Made by a program: the position numbers and the translations under genes
The notes under the pieces: model-generated
What the model saw: the letters and a program-made list of their open reading frames with translations, nothing else
Told to the model about the DNA's origin: nothing
Databases searched by the model: none
Assembly (NCBI GenBank): GCA_026225945.1
Contig: JAMJFZ010001264.1
Location: forward strand, 834,501 to 898,500
DNA length: 64,000 nucleotides
From: Cricetomys ansorgei
Taxonomy: Eukaryota; Chordata; Mammalia; Rodentia; Nesomyidae
Direction: 5' to 3'
In this document: positions 23,362 through 34,405 of the stretch, piece after piece
Numbering within the stretch: position 1 is the stretch's first letter
How the letters are laid out: each line of letters begins with the position of its first letter

Positions 23362-23727
23362 GTTGATTGATGATTCCGCCGCTTAACGAGAGTCCAGCAT
23401 TGAATTTTCCAATGTTCTTTATTAATCACAAACCATGTCAAATCTCAGGAAATTCTACACCCAAGCCGCTAGCCAGAGAGCTCACTCCAAGGCTTCCTTA
23501 CCCCATGCATTCCTTTTCATTCTTCTCCTCCTCCTCCTCCACCTCCCTCTCCCTCCTTGCTCCACCCCTCAATCCCCAGGTGTTTTTCTTCCTGTTTTCA
23601 CACAGACTCTCAATCAACAAATAACAGGAACCTCCTGTGGGGGTGGAAGCTGGGGATGGCACAGAGGTGCAATCAAGTAAGAGACGAATCTTAACTAAGA
23701 AATTATCCACAACTAAACATACCACAA

Positions 23728-23731
<4 letters not shown>
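23361..23731. other. Unique sequence with a CTC-rich patch
   Basis: A CTC-rich patch lies at 23520-23550. No gene was seen; the overlapping frames are low-complexity. Confidence 0.45.
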
Positions 23732-23785
<54 letters not shown>

Positions 23786-23954
23786 GGTTATTGTTGTTGT
23801 TTTGTATTTTGTTTTTCAAGACAAGGTTTCTCTGTTGTAACTCGAGTTGACCTCGTACTCACTTTGTAGACCAGGCTGGCCTTGAACTCACAGCTCTATG
23901 CCTGCCTCTGCCCCCTGAGTGCTGGGGTTAAAGGCATGTGCCACTATTGCCCAG
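23732..23954 (-). repeat. (TA)n followed by B1 SINE
   Basis: A TA run (23732-23777) and T/GTT-rich tail precede a reverse-strand B1: CAAGACAAGGTTTCTCTGT, GACCAGGCTGGCCTTGAACT, GAGTGCTGGGGTTAAAGG. Confidence 0.88.
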
Positions 23955-23995
23955 ATATATGTATATGTGTGTGTGTGTGTATATATATATATATT

Positions 23996-24178
23996 TTTTA
24001 AAGATTTACTTAATTATATATGAGTGCTCTACCTGCCTGTATACCTGCATGCCAGAAGAGGGCATCAGACATCATTACACATGGTTGTGAGCCATCATGT
24101 GGTTGCTGGCAATTGAACTCAGGTCCTCTAGAAGAGCAGTTGGTGCTCTTAGTTGCTGAGCCATCTCTCCAGCTCTTT
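23996..24178 (-). repeat. B3/B2 SINE
   Basis: TTTAAAGATTTACTTAATT tail, AGAAGAGGGCATCAGA, TGGTTGTGAGCCATCATGTG, TTGAACTCAGGTCCTCTAG and GCTGAGCCATCTCTCCAGC give a clear reverse-strand B3. It lies 40 bases from the B1 and is separated by another TG/TA microsatellite. Confidence 0.9.
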
Positions 24179-25152
24179 CAAATATATGTCTTATTTTAAG
24201 TTTGAAAATCCTCACGGCTATAATTAAAGGCCTGGTAATATTCCATGGTCGTGATTCCAGGATTACTGAGCAGGACTTCTGACGCACTTAACCTGCATAC
24301 GTAACTGACCAGGCATGTATACGTAGAGACCTGGGCACTGCCGAGAGCCCAGCACTGTTGAGTAATGTCCACTGTCGACACAATCATCAGCTCTTCTCCA
24401 AAACAAAAGCAAAATAAACAAAACAGACAAAACTATATGAAGAATCAGCAAATATTGAACCAAACTTCCAGCATGGATACGAGCGCCTGACTTGCTGCTT
24501 CAGGAGTGGTGCGTTGTTGACTCCAGCAGGCTCTTCTGATCCCCCCTCCTACCCGCCCACCCACCCAGCGCAACATCGCGCTCAAAGCTCTGGACTGTGC
24601 CGGCTGTCTCCGCCTTTTCTGTTCTTCAGGTATTCACACCACAGTTACATTTTTAGATGTCTCTCTGTTGTGCCTTTAAATGTTTAGCAAAACTACAAAG
24701 CAGAGCACACATCGTTTTCTTCAAAACACACCAACATTTTGGACTACAAAAGAGACTACTGCAGACAGCCAGCTCCACTTTAAATGCACGTGAAAGCGGA
24801 GACCTTTTAAACTCCCTGGAGACGGCGCTGTTCTTTTCACCCATCACTGGATATTTTAACAATACGTGGAGTTCACTCCCGGATGCTTGAACTAAGCAAA
24901 GAAAAGGCTTTGAGGACTGAATACACTTGCCTTCCACTGCCATGAGGTGTCAGGAGAGGAACTCTGTGACCATCTCTGGCATCTGTCTTTCCTGCTCCCC
25001 TGACATTTCTGTCTGGCACCCCGCCGGACAGCATACCCAGATTCACACTTGAGATATTAACTTTCACATCAGGGTAATGAAGAACAGGGCATCGGGAAAG
25101 AAAGTGATGGGGCTGAACTTGGGACTGACAACATTCAGCCAAACAGGCTGTG
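24179..25152. other. Single-copy sequence
   Basis: The stretch 24480-24620 is GC-richer with a few CpGs and a CCCACCCACCCA patch. No gene or repeat could be supported. Confidence 0.4.
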
Positions 25153-25189
25153 CAGGCCTGTGATGTAATACCCTGACATCACAGGCCTG
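25153..25189. repeat. Perfect 14-bp inverted repeat (hairpin)
   Basis: CAGGCCTGTGATGT (25153-25166) and ACATCACAGGCCTG (25176-25189) are exact reverse complements separated by a 9-base spacer. The bases outside the arms do not pair. It is not part of a recognised SINE. Confidence 0.9.
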
Positions 25190-25272
25190 TTCTTCATTAA
25201 TTAATTAATAATTAACTGATAACTAGGGAGGTCAGAACTCTCTACAATCAGCCCGTTCTGTCAGGTTTGCTC

Positions 25273-25336
25273 CTCCCTTCCTTCCTTCCTTCCTTCCTTC
25301 CTTCCTTCCTTCCTTCCTTCCTTCCTTCCTTCCTTC

Positions 25337-25374
<38 letters not shown>
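25273..25374. repeat. (CCTT)n(CT)n microsatellite
   Basis: About 16 CCTT units (to about 25336) then a CT run, all pyrimidine. The lysine/arginine/glutamate-rich minus frame over it is an artefact. Confidence 0.95.
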
Positions 25375-25375
<1 letters not shown>

Positions 25376-25419
25376 CTTCTCTCCGTCCCTCCCCTTCCTT
25401 CTCTCCTTTCTTATCTTTA

Positions 25420-25515
25420 TATATCCCAGGCTGGCCTTGAATTAGAAATTCTCCTGCCTCAGTTTCCCACATCCTCAGATAGCCTCAGATTACAGATGTG
25501 AACCATCAAACATTG
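25420..25515 (-). repeat. B1 fragment
   Basis: TATATCCCAGGCTGGCCTTG, AATTCTCCTGCCTCAGTTTC and TCAGATTACAGATGTGAACC are a diverged 3'-truncated reverse B1. Confidence 0.6.
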
Positions 25516-25605
25516 TTCTAGTACTCTGTCTGTCTGTCTCTTTCTTATTCTCTCTCTCTCTCATTCTTGCTATTGGTCTCATTCTCAATCTTGTACCCCT
25601 CCCTT

Positions 25606-25735
25606 TAAGATAAAGTCTTGCTATGTAACTGAGGTTGGCTTCAAAATCACCACATAGCTTCCGCTAGCCTTGAACTACCAACCATCTCCCTGCCTCAGTC
25701 TTTAAAGTTTAGGGTTATAGACACGCACCATCTTT
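25606..25735 (-). repeat. Old B1/PB1-like SINE
   Basis: AAGATAAAGTCTTGCTATGT, AGCCTTGAACTACCAACC and TCCCTGCCTCAGTC are in B1 order at high divergence. Confidence 0.55.
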
Positions 25736-26635
25736 TTTATTTTATTTTATTTTTTAAATCCTGGTTTCTACGCAACCCAGTATCAGGCGACAGAGCTAAA
25801 ATCCTGCAGGGTACTGACAAAGAATGCGGGCATGGCAGCTAGCACGCTTGGGTTCAAGTTCAGCTCCAGCTGGACTTGCACAAATTTAGGTAAACTGAGT
25901 GAACTTGAGCCAATGCCTTACCCTCTTCGTGCATGGTTACTCACCTGCAAAGTCAGTATAATGATAGAACCTGGTGCTGGGGTTACTGCAAGAGGGAAGA
26001 CACCAACAACGAACCCTGCCTGTCCCTGTGAAAACAGAAATTGGGACTGCTGCGCATCTTCGAACTGCCACCATTGTTTTGAATCCTAAATCACCGACAG
26101 CGATGTGACAGAGTGACTCTGAGTAAATTCTGGGAAGAAAAATCAACAGTCAGAGGCGGGTACTGCCCCATTTAGCACATGCGCACAGGAGAGCACAAAC
26201 CGTGAGTGACCCTGTCAGGTCCTCCCAGAACCTCTTTGGCTTTTATGTTTTTAGAAAGATACCAATGAGTGTGATTGTAAAGGGTTACTATCTGGGTTGT
26301 AAGGCAGGATGCCTCAGAGCTGTCTGATGGCACTGCATATTGAGTTGGCTCTTTCTGAGGAGAGGGTGGGAGGATGACACAGACCCATTTCCAGATGTTT
26401 AAGTGTAGGTCAGGGGGTGTGGACTCATGGTCATTTCTGTCACATCCAGTGATGGTGTTTTTGTTCCAGGAGTTCACCAATGTTGCTGCCACTTAGCTTG
26501 TCAAGTTCTTAACTTGTCAAGATGGTAACTGAACATCTACTCCATCTTGGTCTTCTGAGTCGATAGGTGGCTCAGTGTCTGTATCTTGGGTTTTGAGTTG
26601 TGTTTGTTTCAGATGTAGGAAATGTTTATACAAAA
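25736..26635. other. Unique sequence
   Basis: No gene or repeat could be assigned. The short overlapping frames lack domains. Confidence 0.45.
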
Positions 26636-26752
26636 ATCAGGGTCTCTCTCTGTAGCCCTGGCTGGCTGGGAACTCTCTGTGTAGGCTTTGCTGGCCTCGA
26701 ACTCACAGAGATCCACCTTTCTACACCTCCTAAGTGCACATGTCAGAATGTC
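26636..26752 (-). repeat. B1 SINE (shortened)
   Basis: CAGGGTCTCTCTCTGTAGCC, TGGCTGGCTGGGAACTC and GCTGGCCTCGAACTCACAG followed by a degraded end mark a reverse B1. Confidence 0.8.
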
Positions 26753-27263
26753 TGCCCTTATCATTGAACACAATCAGCACTAGGCTCTGTACACATCACT
26801 GTAAGCCTGTGCACTACCAAGAGTATAATGTTCAGTAAGCTAGGCCAAGTATCCACCTTCATGGGTCCATTCCAAGGGGAAAGACAGATAATAATTATTC
26901 TATGTTTCTTATTAATCCCAACTGAGACAAGAAAAAGAGGGATCTAGACAGCTCTGTGAATGTGTAACTGTGAGACCTACTCTGAAAAGTTTGAGGTTTG
27001 TTGAAGAAGTACCATTGGGCCCAATTTTGGAGGATGGTTAGGAGTTTAAAGCAGTGAAGGGAGGAAAATTTCTAGGCAGAAGGAGTTATATTGCATAGGT
27101 CCTGAGCTCAAGGTATATGTTAATGCTAGGAAACAAGGCATACGTAGCTTGACTGCAGAGCAGAGGGGAGCTGGGTCTGAGATTGGAGGAAGGAAAGACT
27201 GGTTTGCCCAGTAATGAAGGTCATGAAATCAGGTTTGATCTTTATCTTAGAAAAGTGAGAACC

Positions 27264-27425
27264 TGGACCAGATTTGGTGGCATATGTTTTTGGGACGTTA
27301 GAGGCAGGCAGATCTCTGTGAATTTGAGGCTAGACTGGCTTATATAGGAGGTTCTAGGTCAGCCAGGGCTATCTAGGGAGACCCTGTCTCCCTGCCCCTC
27401 CCAACACACACATACAGAAAAAAAA
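27264..27425 (+). repeat. B1 SINE
   Basis: TTTGGTGGCATATGTTTTTG, GAGGCAGGCAGATCTCTGTG, TCAGCCAGGGCTATCTAGG and a poly-A end are plus-strand B1. It interrupts the older sequence listed at 27040-28340. Confidence 0.85.
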
Positions 27426-27851
27426 ACCTACCACCAAAAAAACCAAAAACAACCGTGAACCCAAGAAACGGTTACATGATCAGTGCTGGATTATTAAAAG
27501 CATTGGCTGCTATGTAGAGAAGGCACGGGAGAGAAAGAGCTTGACAAGAAAAGCATTTGTAAACTCTTTCAGTGTGTTTTGAATTACGCTATTGGCAATG
27601 TGAGTATAAATATAAATTGAAATAATTTAAGGGGCTTTGAAGGTTGAGGGCTGAAAATTAATAAATATAAAGCGGAGTTCAGGGTATAGACAAGTGACAC
27701 TGTGAGCTTAAGCATGACCTGGATGTGTGTGGTCACATTCGCAGGTAGAACTCGCTGCAAGAAAGCCAGGCTGGGAGGAGGGCAGTTTGTCTTTAATCCT
27801 CAATTGAACCTTAGCAAAGTCAATTTGTCAATGGTTATGGCAGTCTATCTA

Positions 27852-27921
27852 AACACACACGCACACGCGCACACACACACACACACACAGAGGGAGAGAG
27901 AGAGAGAAAGAGAGAGAGGGA
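27852..27921. repeat. (CA)n(GA)n compound microsatellite
   Basis: A CA run with a few CG steps passes directly into a GAGA run. Confidence 0.92.
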
Positions 27922-28340
27922 GAAGACATCATGGTGGGGGGTTGCTAGGTCACTTTCTTTAACCCACAGACATGGTTGTGCTACAAAGATCCATTCCATG
28001 GGATTTTATGACGCTGGGTGTCAGCACATCCCTGGCTGATGGGTGTATAATAGGAGCACCTGTCTGGATGGATGGATGGATTAGAGATACCAGTATTGGA
28101 CTCAAAGCAAAGTCCAGGCTGGAGTTTGGATCCACTGATAGATGGATGATAACCATGTAGACGAGAGCGTTGTCAGTCTGGTGAGGAGAGGAGATAGTAA
28201 TACTGAGGTTTGTGAAATTGAGATCATCAAGTTCATTAGAGGGAACCCACAAAGGAGGAGTGATTCTCAGAGAGTGCACTGTCCGTGAGCTGCAGAAGGA
28301 AAGAGTCCTGAGAGGGGAATCATCCAACAGAATCAAGGGC

Positions 28341-29231
28341 GCTGAGAGACTGAGACAATGGCTGGAATGCTTCTATCAGTCTCAGCGGTAGAGGGTTCTG
28401 ATGTCTCTAGCAAACAGCATCTCCCAAGGAGCAGGGAGGAAGAAGTCAGGCTGGAATGGGCTGCAAAGCAAAGCTGAGAAGATGGAGATGTTAAGTAGAA
28501 AGAACTCTTTCACAGTTCATGGCTAGGGCAGAAGAGTAAGAGGTCCCAGGAGCCATCTGCTTCAGGATCTGGGGTGACACTTTCTTCCCAGTGGTCCTGT
28601 TTTTGCTTTCGTGTGTAAATAAGAGAAGCCAGAGCATGCTAGATGCTGATGTCGAAGGTCCTGCAAGTTCAAATGCAGGAGCTGAAACTTGTGTGAGCAT
28701 TCCTCTTCTTCCATGGTGTGGCCACCACTGAACTCCTGGCAGCAGGTGCGTTTGTATTTCATCTCACGCCTTCCCTTGCACCACTTGGCTTTCTCCCTTC
28801 AGTATCTGCATCTTGCCAAAGTCCCCATAGCTGAAATACACAATCTCATCTCAGCTCCTGTCAGGCCTTGCAGTAGAGTTTAAGTTTAAGAGAGCAGAGG
28901 GGCAAAGGAGGAAGTCAGTTGTCTGGGAGCCACTGTCTTGTTCTTCTGCTTTAGACGGTCACACTCTTGTTGTAGAAGGTATGGGCTGAAGCAGCCATGA
29001 TTTACCTTGTAAAGCTGTCTATTGGTCACAGCTGAAGACTGGAGTGGACAAATGAATCAATTGTGGTCATCTGATTCTGTTGCATGAGACTCTGAAGAGA
29101 CCAGTGAACACCTTCTTCCACAAGAGAAAGCACGAGCTTCAGATGCATATGTGGCTGTTGAGTGATCAGAGATTTTCTCAACAGAGAAAAGATGTAGGTG
29201 GAAGGTTCACAATGTAAACAAGCAAAGCAGA

Positions 29232-29233
<2 letters not shown>
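28341..29233. other. Unique sequence
   Basis: No gene, RNA gene or repeat was identified. Confidence 0.45.

Positions 29234-29268
<35 letters not shown>
29234..29268. repeat. (GA)n microsatellite
   Basis: About 17 GA units. Confidence 0.95.
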
Positions 29269-29270
<2 letters not shown>

Positions 29271-30194
29271 TTTGTATCTACTTATCAGAGCACCCGCTGG
29301 TTGGTCATTTTCCCTGGTCTTGGATAATGAGGCACCACTTAATGGAAGAGCATTTCTTTTGTTTCAGCTAAACTTAGATGGTTTTTATTTCTTGAAATCT
29401 AACAATCCTTGACAGGTGACACTAAGAATCCAGACCCGGATAGATCATTATGTGCTGCTGAGTCCCCGGGATGGGAGCTGAGGGACAACAGCAGATCAAT
29501 TAAGGATGATCTCAAAGGTTAGGGGAACGTTGGGACCCAAAGATGAAGTGAAGCATGAGGAAGTGGGAATGTGGCGAACAGGCGATGGAGACGCTGCCTC
29601 TGCACAGATAAGCACTTCTGTACCAGGCCGTGCTTCTCCGCACTGCTGAGACCTTCCCTCTTGCATGCTGCTTTTTGTTTCTGAAACTAAACATGATTAC
29701 ATCATTTCCCCTTTCTGTTCCACTTCCAACCTATCCCACTCTTGCTCTCTCTCAAGTTTCAGATCTTACCCTTAGACCTTATCCTCGGGTCGGTGTAAAG
29801 TCTTTGGGAAGGAAGATGAAAGCGTCAATGAGGTAAGAAGTAATTGACCAGCGTCATTTCCAGACTGCCAACACTCTTGGCTTCTGCCAGTCTGGCGATT
29901 ATTCATTCTGTCTCTCACTCTCCTTCCTCTTCTCTGTGATGCAGCCCTTTTCAAGAACATCCCATTCCAGCTGACTTCCTTCCAGCCTTTACTTTCATTA
30001 GCTCATGAGTTTGTGTGTCTTCAGAGTTGACCTTGTCTGCCTTCAGCCCTGATCTCTATACTAGACATGATACTGACTCTATCATGACTTTTAGGGCTTG
30101 TCTTTCGAGGGGGGGGCCCCAGTGTCTCTTCAGATACACATTTGGGATTCTACATTGTGTGAGGTTTGAACTGAGACTTGCTCCTCATCAGCTG
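29269..30194. other. Unique sequence
   Basis: A G/C homopolymer junction lies near 30110-30120. No gene was supported. Confidence 0.45.
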
Positions 30195-30345
30195 ATTTGA
30201 CGAAAGCCATTTAAACTTTGGCAGTCTCAGTTTCTCCATCTGTGAAATACAGAGGATAAACTTGCCTGCAACATGAAGCAACTATAGAGATGAGCATATG
30301 TATGTAGCTCTAATATCCTGGTTTGCTGTAAGGATGCACTGAATA
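30195..30345 (+). repeat. MIR SINE fragment
   Basis: The core CTCAGTTTCTCCATCTGTGA with AAATACAGAGGATAA is the conserved part of MIR in forward orientation. Confidence 0.65.
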
Positions 30346-30389
30346 AAATCTCTATGCTTGTGGTTGTTACTATCTTCTGCTTTGTTGTT

Positions 30390-30540
30390 TGTGTTAGTCA
30401 GCTTTTAATTTCTGTGGCAAAATAGCTGAGGAAGATTACTTAATGGAGGAAAGAGTTATTTTGGCTTGTGATTTTGGAAATGTTGCTTCATAGTTGCTTT
30501 CAAATAGTAGCAAGGGAGGATATTATGTTGTGGCCATGTT
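30390..30540 (+). repeat. Rodent repeat fragment (TTTATTTTGGCTCA family)
   Basis: GTGTTAGTCAGCTTTTAATT, CTGTGGCAAAATAGCTGAGG and GAGTTATTTTGGCTTGTG are the head of a rodent repeat also seen at 42865 and 51995. Confidence 0.5.
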
Positions 30541-30627
30541 ACAAAGCAAAGAATCTTACTTCTTTGTGAGTAGGGAATAGGGAGGAAGGAAAAGGGAACA
30601 GGCATGGACAAAATGTATCCTTTAGGG

Positions 30628-30850
30628 TCTGGAGGGATGGCTCAGTGGCTGAGAGCATTGACTTTCCTTCTAGAGGGCCCAGGTTCAATCCCCAGCACCC
30701 ACATGGTGGCTTAAAATCATCCTTAACTCCAGTTCCAGGGAATCCAGTTCCCTCTTCTGGCCTACATGGGTACCAGGCACACATGGTACACAGAGATACA
30801 TGCAGGCAGAATAGTAAAACATTAATAAACAAAATCATAAAACGCAATCA
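30628..30850 (+). repeat. B2 SINE
   Basis: GGGTCTGGAGGGATGGCTCA, CTAGAGGGCCCAGGTTCAAT, CCCAGCACCCACATGGTGG, TCCAGTTCCCTCTTCTGG and the ATACATGCAGGCAGAATAG end form a complete B2. Confidence 0.92.
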
Positions 30851-31681
30851 TTTAAAAAACATACTTCTCAAAAAACATCTTTCCTCCTAGTTTCCATATC
30901 TTAAATTTTCTATCTCTTTCCAGTAGTGTCGCTAGCTGGTACCAATTTAACACGTGTGAGCCTATGGGTGGACGTAGATCCACATTATAATGGCATTAAT
31001 TATGTTCTCTCACATAGGCTGTTTCTTTTTGGTTACCTCTCCAGCCTTTGATAAAGTATGTCAAATCTAAAGTTCTATACTAACTCTGTCACTGACAGCT
31101 GCATGAACTTGCATCAGTTTCCTGAACTCTCTTAACTTAGATTTAATCTTGACAATACAAGCTTGCCATTGAAGAACGAGGGATGTGCCCCAATCGCAAA
31201 CAATATGTTATGAGGTCTTTCTTAAATCCTAAAACGTTTAGTCGTCTTTGATAGCTTTCTTTTACCTTCTAAACCTACGTAGAGTCCATTTTTGGCAATT
31301 TGACTCCCACATCCTCTCTCATACTCTCCCTCAGTCCTAGCTGATTACCTATGATAGGTTTCTTTAGTGACCTAGCTATGTGGCTCCCAGGTCAGCAACG
31401 AACAACATCCTTGCCGCTTCCCTGGCGTTTCTTCCTCTAGCTCTGGTTACACACTATTGATTGTGCTCCACCTCTGCAACTGGCCTTTATTTTCATATTT
31501 TCTTTTCTTTACATATTTTCATTTTATTTTCAAGGTCAATTCAAATGACAATCCAGTCTTTAATGTGAACTTTTGATCACCCAGTCTTGTGAATTTATTG
31601 TTCCAGCTCATAAACACCAGCATCTTACCATGTATCTTAAATGCTAAACTTATTTTAAAAATTCTCCTCTTGTATTTTCAC
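30851..31681. other. Unique sequence
   Basis: No gene or repeat could be supported. Confidence 0.45.
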
Positions 31682-31754
31682 TGCTAGGGATCAAACTCGG
31701 AGGCTTGCACACGCTAGGCAAGCATTCTACCACTCAGTGGTAGCCCCAGCCTGG
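31682..31754 (-). repeat. ID SINE
   Basis: The reverse complement reads GGCTGGGGCTACCACTGAG, TGGTAGAATGCTTGCCTAGC and a GAGTTTGATCCCTAGCAG end, the tRNA-Ala/BC1-derived ID element. Confidence 0.85.
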
Positions 31755-32796
31755 AAATCTGGTTCTCTTCTCAGAGTGGCTAATGTAAATGAACGTTGAG
31801 CTTCATAGAGATCCACTTTCAATTTTCTGAATGACCATTTTTCATAAGCACACATTAAAGCACACAAACGACAAAACAATCAACAACAAGAACGACAACA
31901 ACAAAACCCAGAGTAGAGCTGGTAGTTACCCGAGGAAGGCAGTTAGCCTCAAATTTCTCACGTGAGGATCTGATACTGTTTTTACAGCGTGGACAGTCAT
32001 TGTTTTCTTATTCAGCTTCATTCACAAGTGAATTTTAAATGCTTTTCACAGGGGCATTGGTTATATTTTTTTTCTATAAGACAAATAAACCCATAATCAA
32101 CGAATGAAAGATTGCGTCATCTTCGAACAATCTACAGATTTTGACTTGTGGTGTCACTTAGAAACCTGAGCTGGAGCCATGGAGCCCACTTGTTTCTGCT
32201 TTGAACAAGAGACTGGATTCTTAAAAGTAATTTAGGTGGAGTCAAAATTCAATTAGCTTGGCAATTTCATGAGCTATAACATCATTTTAGCAGATGATGG
32301 GAGGGTTAGGAAATCCAGTCCATCACTTTCTCTCTTTAATAACAGAAAGAATAGATATAGAAAAGGGATAAACAAAAAGAGGCAGGAGCAAAGGAAGTTA
32401 CTGCAAACATCTCTTCTTCTAGGTATTGGACAAAACACTAGATAAGACAGCTGAAGACGGATGTCATCTTCAGGATGCGCTGTGATTTCTGGACTCTCCT
32501 ACCCCTGAGGGCGGAGCCCAGTAATGGAGAGCATGCCAAGATGATTTTGTTCAGTTGGAATCCTCCTTCTGTGAAATGAGGATAATAGTCTCTCTTTCTT
32601 GTCTAATACTGTAGTGTCTTTAAGGGAATTCCTATGATTCTAATTACTGAAGTAGCTGTGTCAACCACATCTTGGACTAGCCATCCGCTTAACAATTTGT
32701 TTTGAAACATTGAGTCTAGAACCTACTTACGTATTTGTTGTCTGCATGCATGGCCTCTTTTTTTTTAAAGGTCCAGTTTTCCTCAACAAATTGATA
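31755..32796. other. Unique sequence
   Basis: A GAAATGAGGATAATAGTCTC segment near 32571-32592 may be a MIR remnant. No gene was seen. Confidence 0.4.
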
Positions 32797-32905
32797 TATA
32801 TATATAATATATATTGATATATATATTATATATATATATCTCACAAAGGTCCACCTGCCTCTGCCTTCCGAGCTGGGATTAAAGAACTGCACCAGCACTG
32901 CCCTA
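32797..32905 (-). repeat. (TA)n and B1 fragment
   Basis: A TA-rich palindromic run (to about 32841) leads into the last third of a reverse B1 (CCACCTGCCTCTGCCTTCC, GAGCTGGGATTAAAG). Confidence 0.7.
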
Positions 32906-32990
32906 CATTTTTTTATAGTATTGGGGATTGAACCCCAGGTCCTTGCACTTGCTAGGTCGGTGCTCTATGAGTGAACTGCATTCCCAGCCT
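32906..32990 (-). repeat. ID SINE
   Basis: TTTTATAGTATTGGGGATTG, AACCCCAGGTCCTTGCAC and TTGCTAGGTCGGTGCTCTAT are a reverse-strand ID element adjoining the B1 fragment. Confidence 0.82.
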
Positions 32991-33332
32991 CATAACTGTG
33001 TTTTATGTGTGTGGTATAACGTAAAAGCTATTTGGCAGGAATTATTTTTATAAAAAACCTCTTGGGCAATGTGTTGGTCAGCTTCTAGGTGTTAAGCATG
33101 TAGAAAGGAGAGAGCAGGGAAGCCTCCATACGTGGGTCTAAACAGCTCTCCTACAATGCTCTTTGTCTGTATGTTTTATAATAAACTATAATAAACTAGT
33201 AAACATGTTTCCCTGGGTTCTGTGAGCCTCTACAGCAAATTAGTAAGACCCAAAGAGAGGTGGTTGGAGACCCAAGGAGCGGTTGGGGCATCGCTTTATA
33301 GCCATTGTCCTCCTCCTCTTCCTTCTCTTTCT

Positions 33333-33483
33333 CCTTTTTGTTTTTTGAAACAGGGTTTCTCCGTTGCAATTCTGGCTGTCCTAGAACTCACTCTTGACCA
33401 GGCTATCCTCGAACTCACAGAGATCAGCCTCCCTCTGCCTCCCAAGTGCAGGGATTAAAGGTGTGTGCCACCACCGCCCAGCT
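33333..33483 (-). repeat. B1 SINE
   Basis: TTTTTTGAAACAGGGTTTCTC, TCCTAGAACTCACTC, GACCAGGCTATCCTCGAACT and CAGGGATTAAAGGTGTGTGC. Nearly complete reverse B1. Confidence 0.92.
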
Positions 33484-34045
33484 TACATCCCTTCTTTCAG
33501 AAGTCTAGGTGACAAAGCATTATTTCCAGTTGGCATCTGAAATAAAAGACAGTCTTTTGGAACTGAGAGTGTCACCTGTGGAATATGACCTTCCCTCCAG
33601 GTAGATATTGTCAAATAACAGGAGGCCAAGCTGTTGTTCATCGAAGAACGACTTTGTAGTGTAGGAAACCCAGGCATGCCTCTAATCAAGAACCACTGTA
33701 AATGGGTGACAGCAGTAAGGGGAAAACTGCTCCTTTCCTTTTCCTACTATGTGTTTCTCTTTGGACTCAGGGTCATTCTTCTAACAGTGTACTTCTGGGT
33801 GAACTTAAAAGCAAACCAAATAATAACTGTTAGCCTGAGGTCAACAGGAGTTCTGAACCAGAAAAGGATAGGGTTTTTCAAATTATCTGTATTCAGGAAT
33901 AAAATATTTTATGTTTATGACTTCCTTAATCGCATATTCTTTGCTTTTATTTGTTTCTTTAGCTGAAATACTTTTAGATGACTGCTTTACTTTTTTTCAG
34001 CCCAATCTCTTGAATTTTCTTATTCCCATGAACAACGTACATATA
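33484..34045. other. Unique sequence
   Basis: No gene was recognised. The 110-codon plus frame at 33634-33966 is phenylalanine- and leucine-rich without a known domain and is treated as chance in AT-rich DNA. Confidence 0.4.
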
Positions 34046-34157
34046 TTTTGTAGACACGATCTAGCCATGTATTCCAGGCTGTCCTGAACTCCCAGTTCCT
34101 CCTACCCTCAGTTTCCTGAGTGTTGGGATTACATGCTTGTACTTCAACATCTGGCTT
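34046..34157 (-). repeat. B1 SINE
   Basis: TTTGTAGACACGATCTAGCC, TTCCAGGCTGTCCTGAACTC and GAGTGTTGGGATTACATGC are a diverged reverse B1. Confidence 0.75.
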
Positions 34158-34194
34158 GTTTGTCCTACTCTGCACATGGTTGAGAAAGAATTCT

Positions 34195-34405
34195 AGGGGC
34201 TGGAGAGAGGGCTCAGCAGTTAGGAACACTGAATGCTCTTCCTAAGTCCTATTCCGAGCACCTACACAATAGCCCACAACTTTTTCCTCCAGTCTGAGGG
34301 GATCTGATACCCTCTCCTGACCTCAACAGGCACCAGGCAAACATGTGTTAAATAGATACATATGCAAGCAAAACATCCATACATGTAAAATAAAAATAAG
34401 GAAGA
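34195..34405 (+). repeat. B2 SINE
   Basis: AGGGGCTGGAGAGAGGGCTC, TGAATGCTCTTCCTAAG, ATAGCCCACAACTTTTTCC, GGGGATCTGATACCCTCTC and an AAAATAAAAATAAGG tail. Confidence 0.9.

Larger units (their letters stand above)
27040..28340. repeat. Possible ancient interspersed repeat, interrupted
   Basis: The texts GGCAGAAGGAGTTATATTGC, GCAGAGGGGAGCTGGGTCTG, ATCTTTATCTTAG and, beyond a younger B1, ACATGATCAGTGCTGGATTA with GGCTGCTATGTAGAGAAGG resemble a mammal-wide ancient repeat that I cannot name. The similarity is weak. The 125-codon minus frame at 27959-28336 lies in its distal part and is not called as a gene. Confidence 0.3.

Noticed and set aside
25273..25374. Regular short repeats considered as a CRISPR-like array
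   Set aside because: The units are 4-base and 2-base tandem repeats without spacers, in a rodent genome; an ordinary microsatellite.
27959..28336. 125-codon minus frame, considered as a secreted or viral protein
   Set aside because: No recognisable motif; it lies in what seems to be an old interspersed repeat with a GGAT microsatellite inside.
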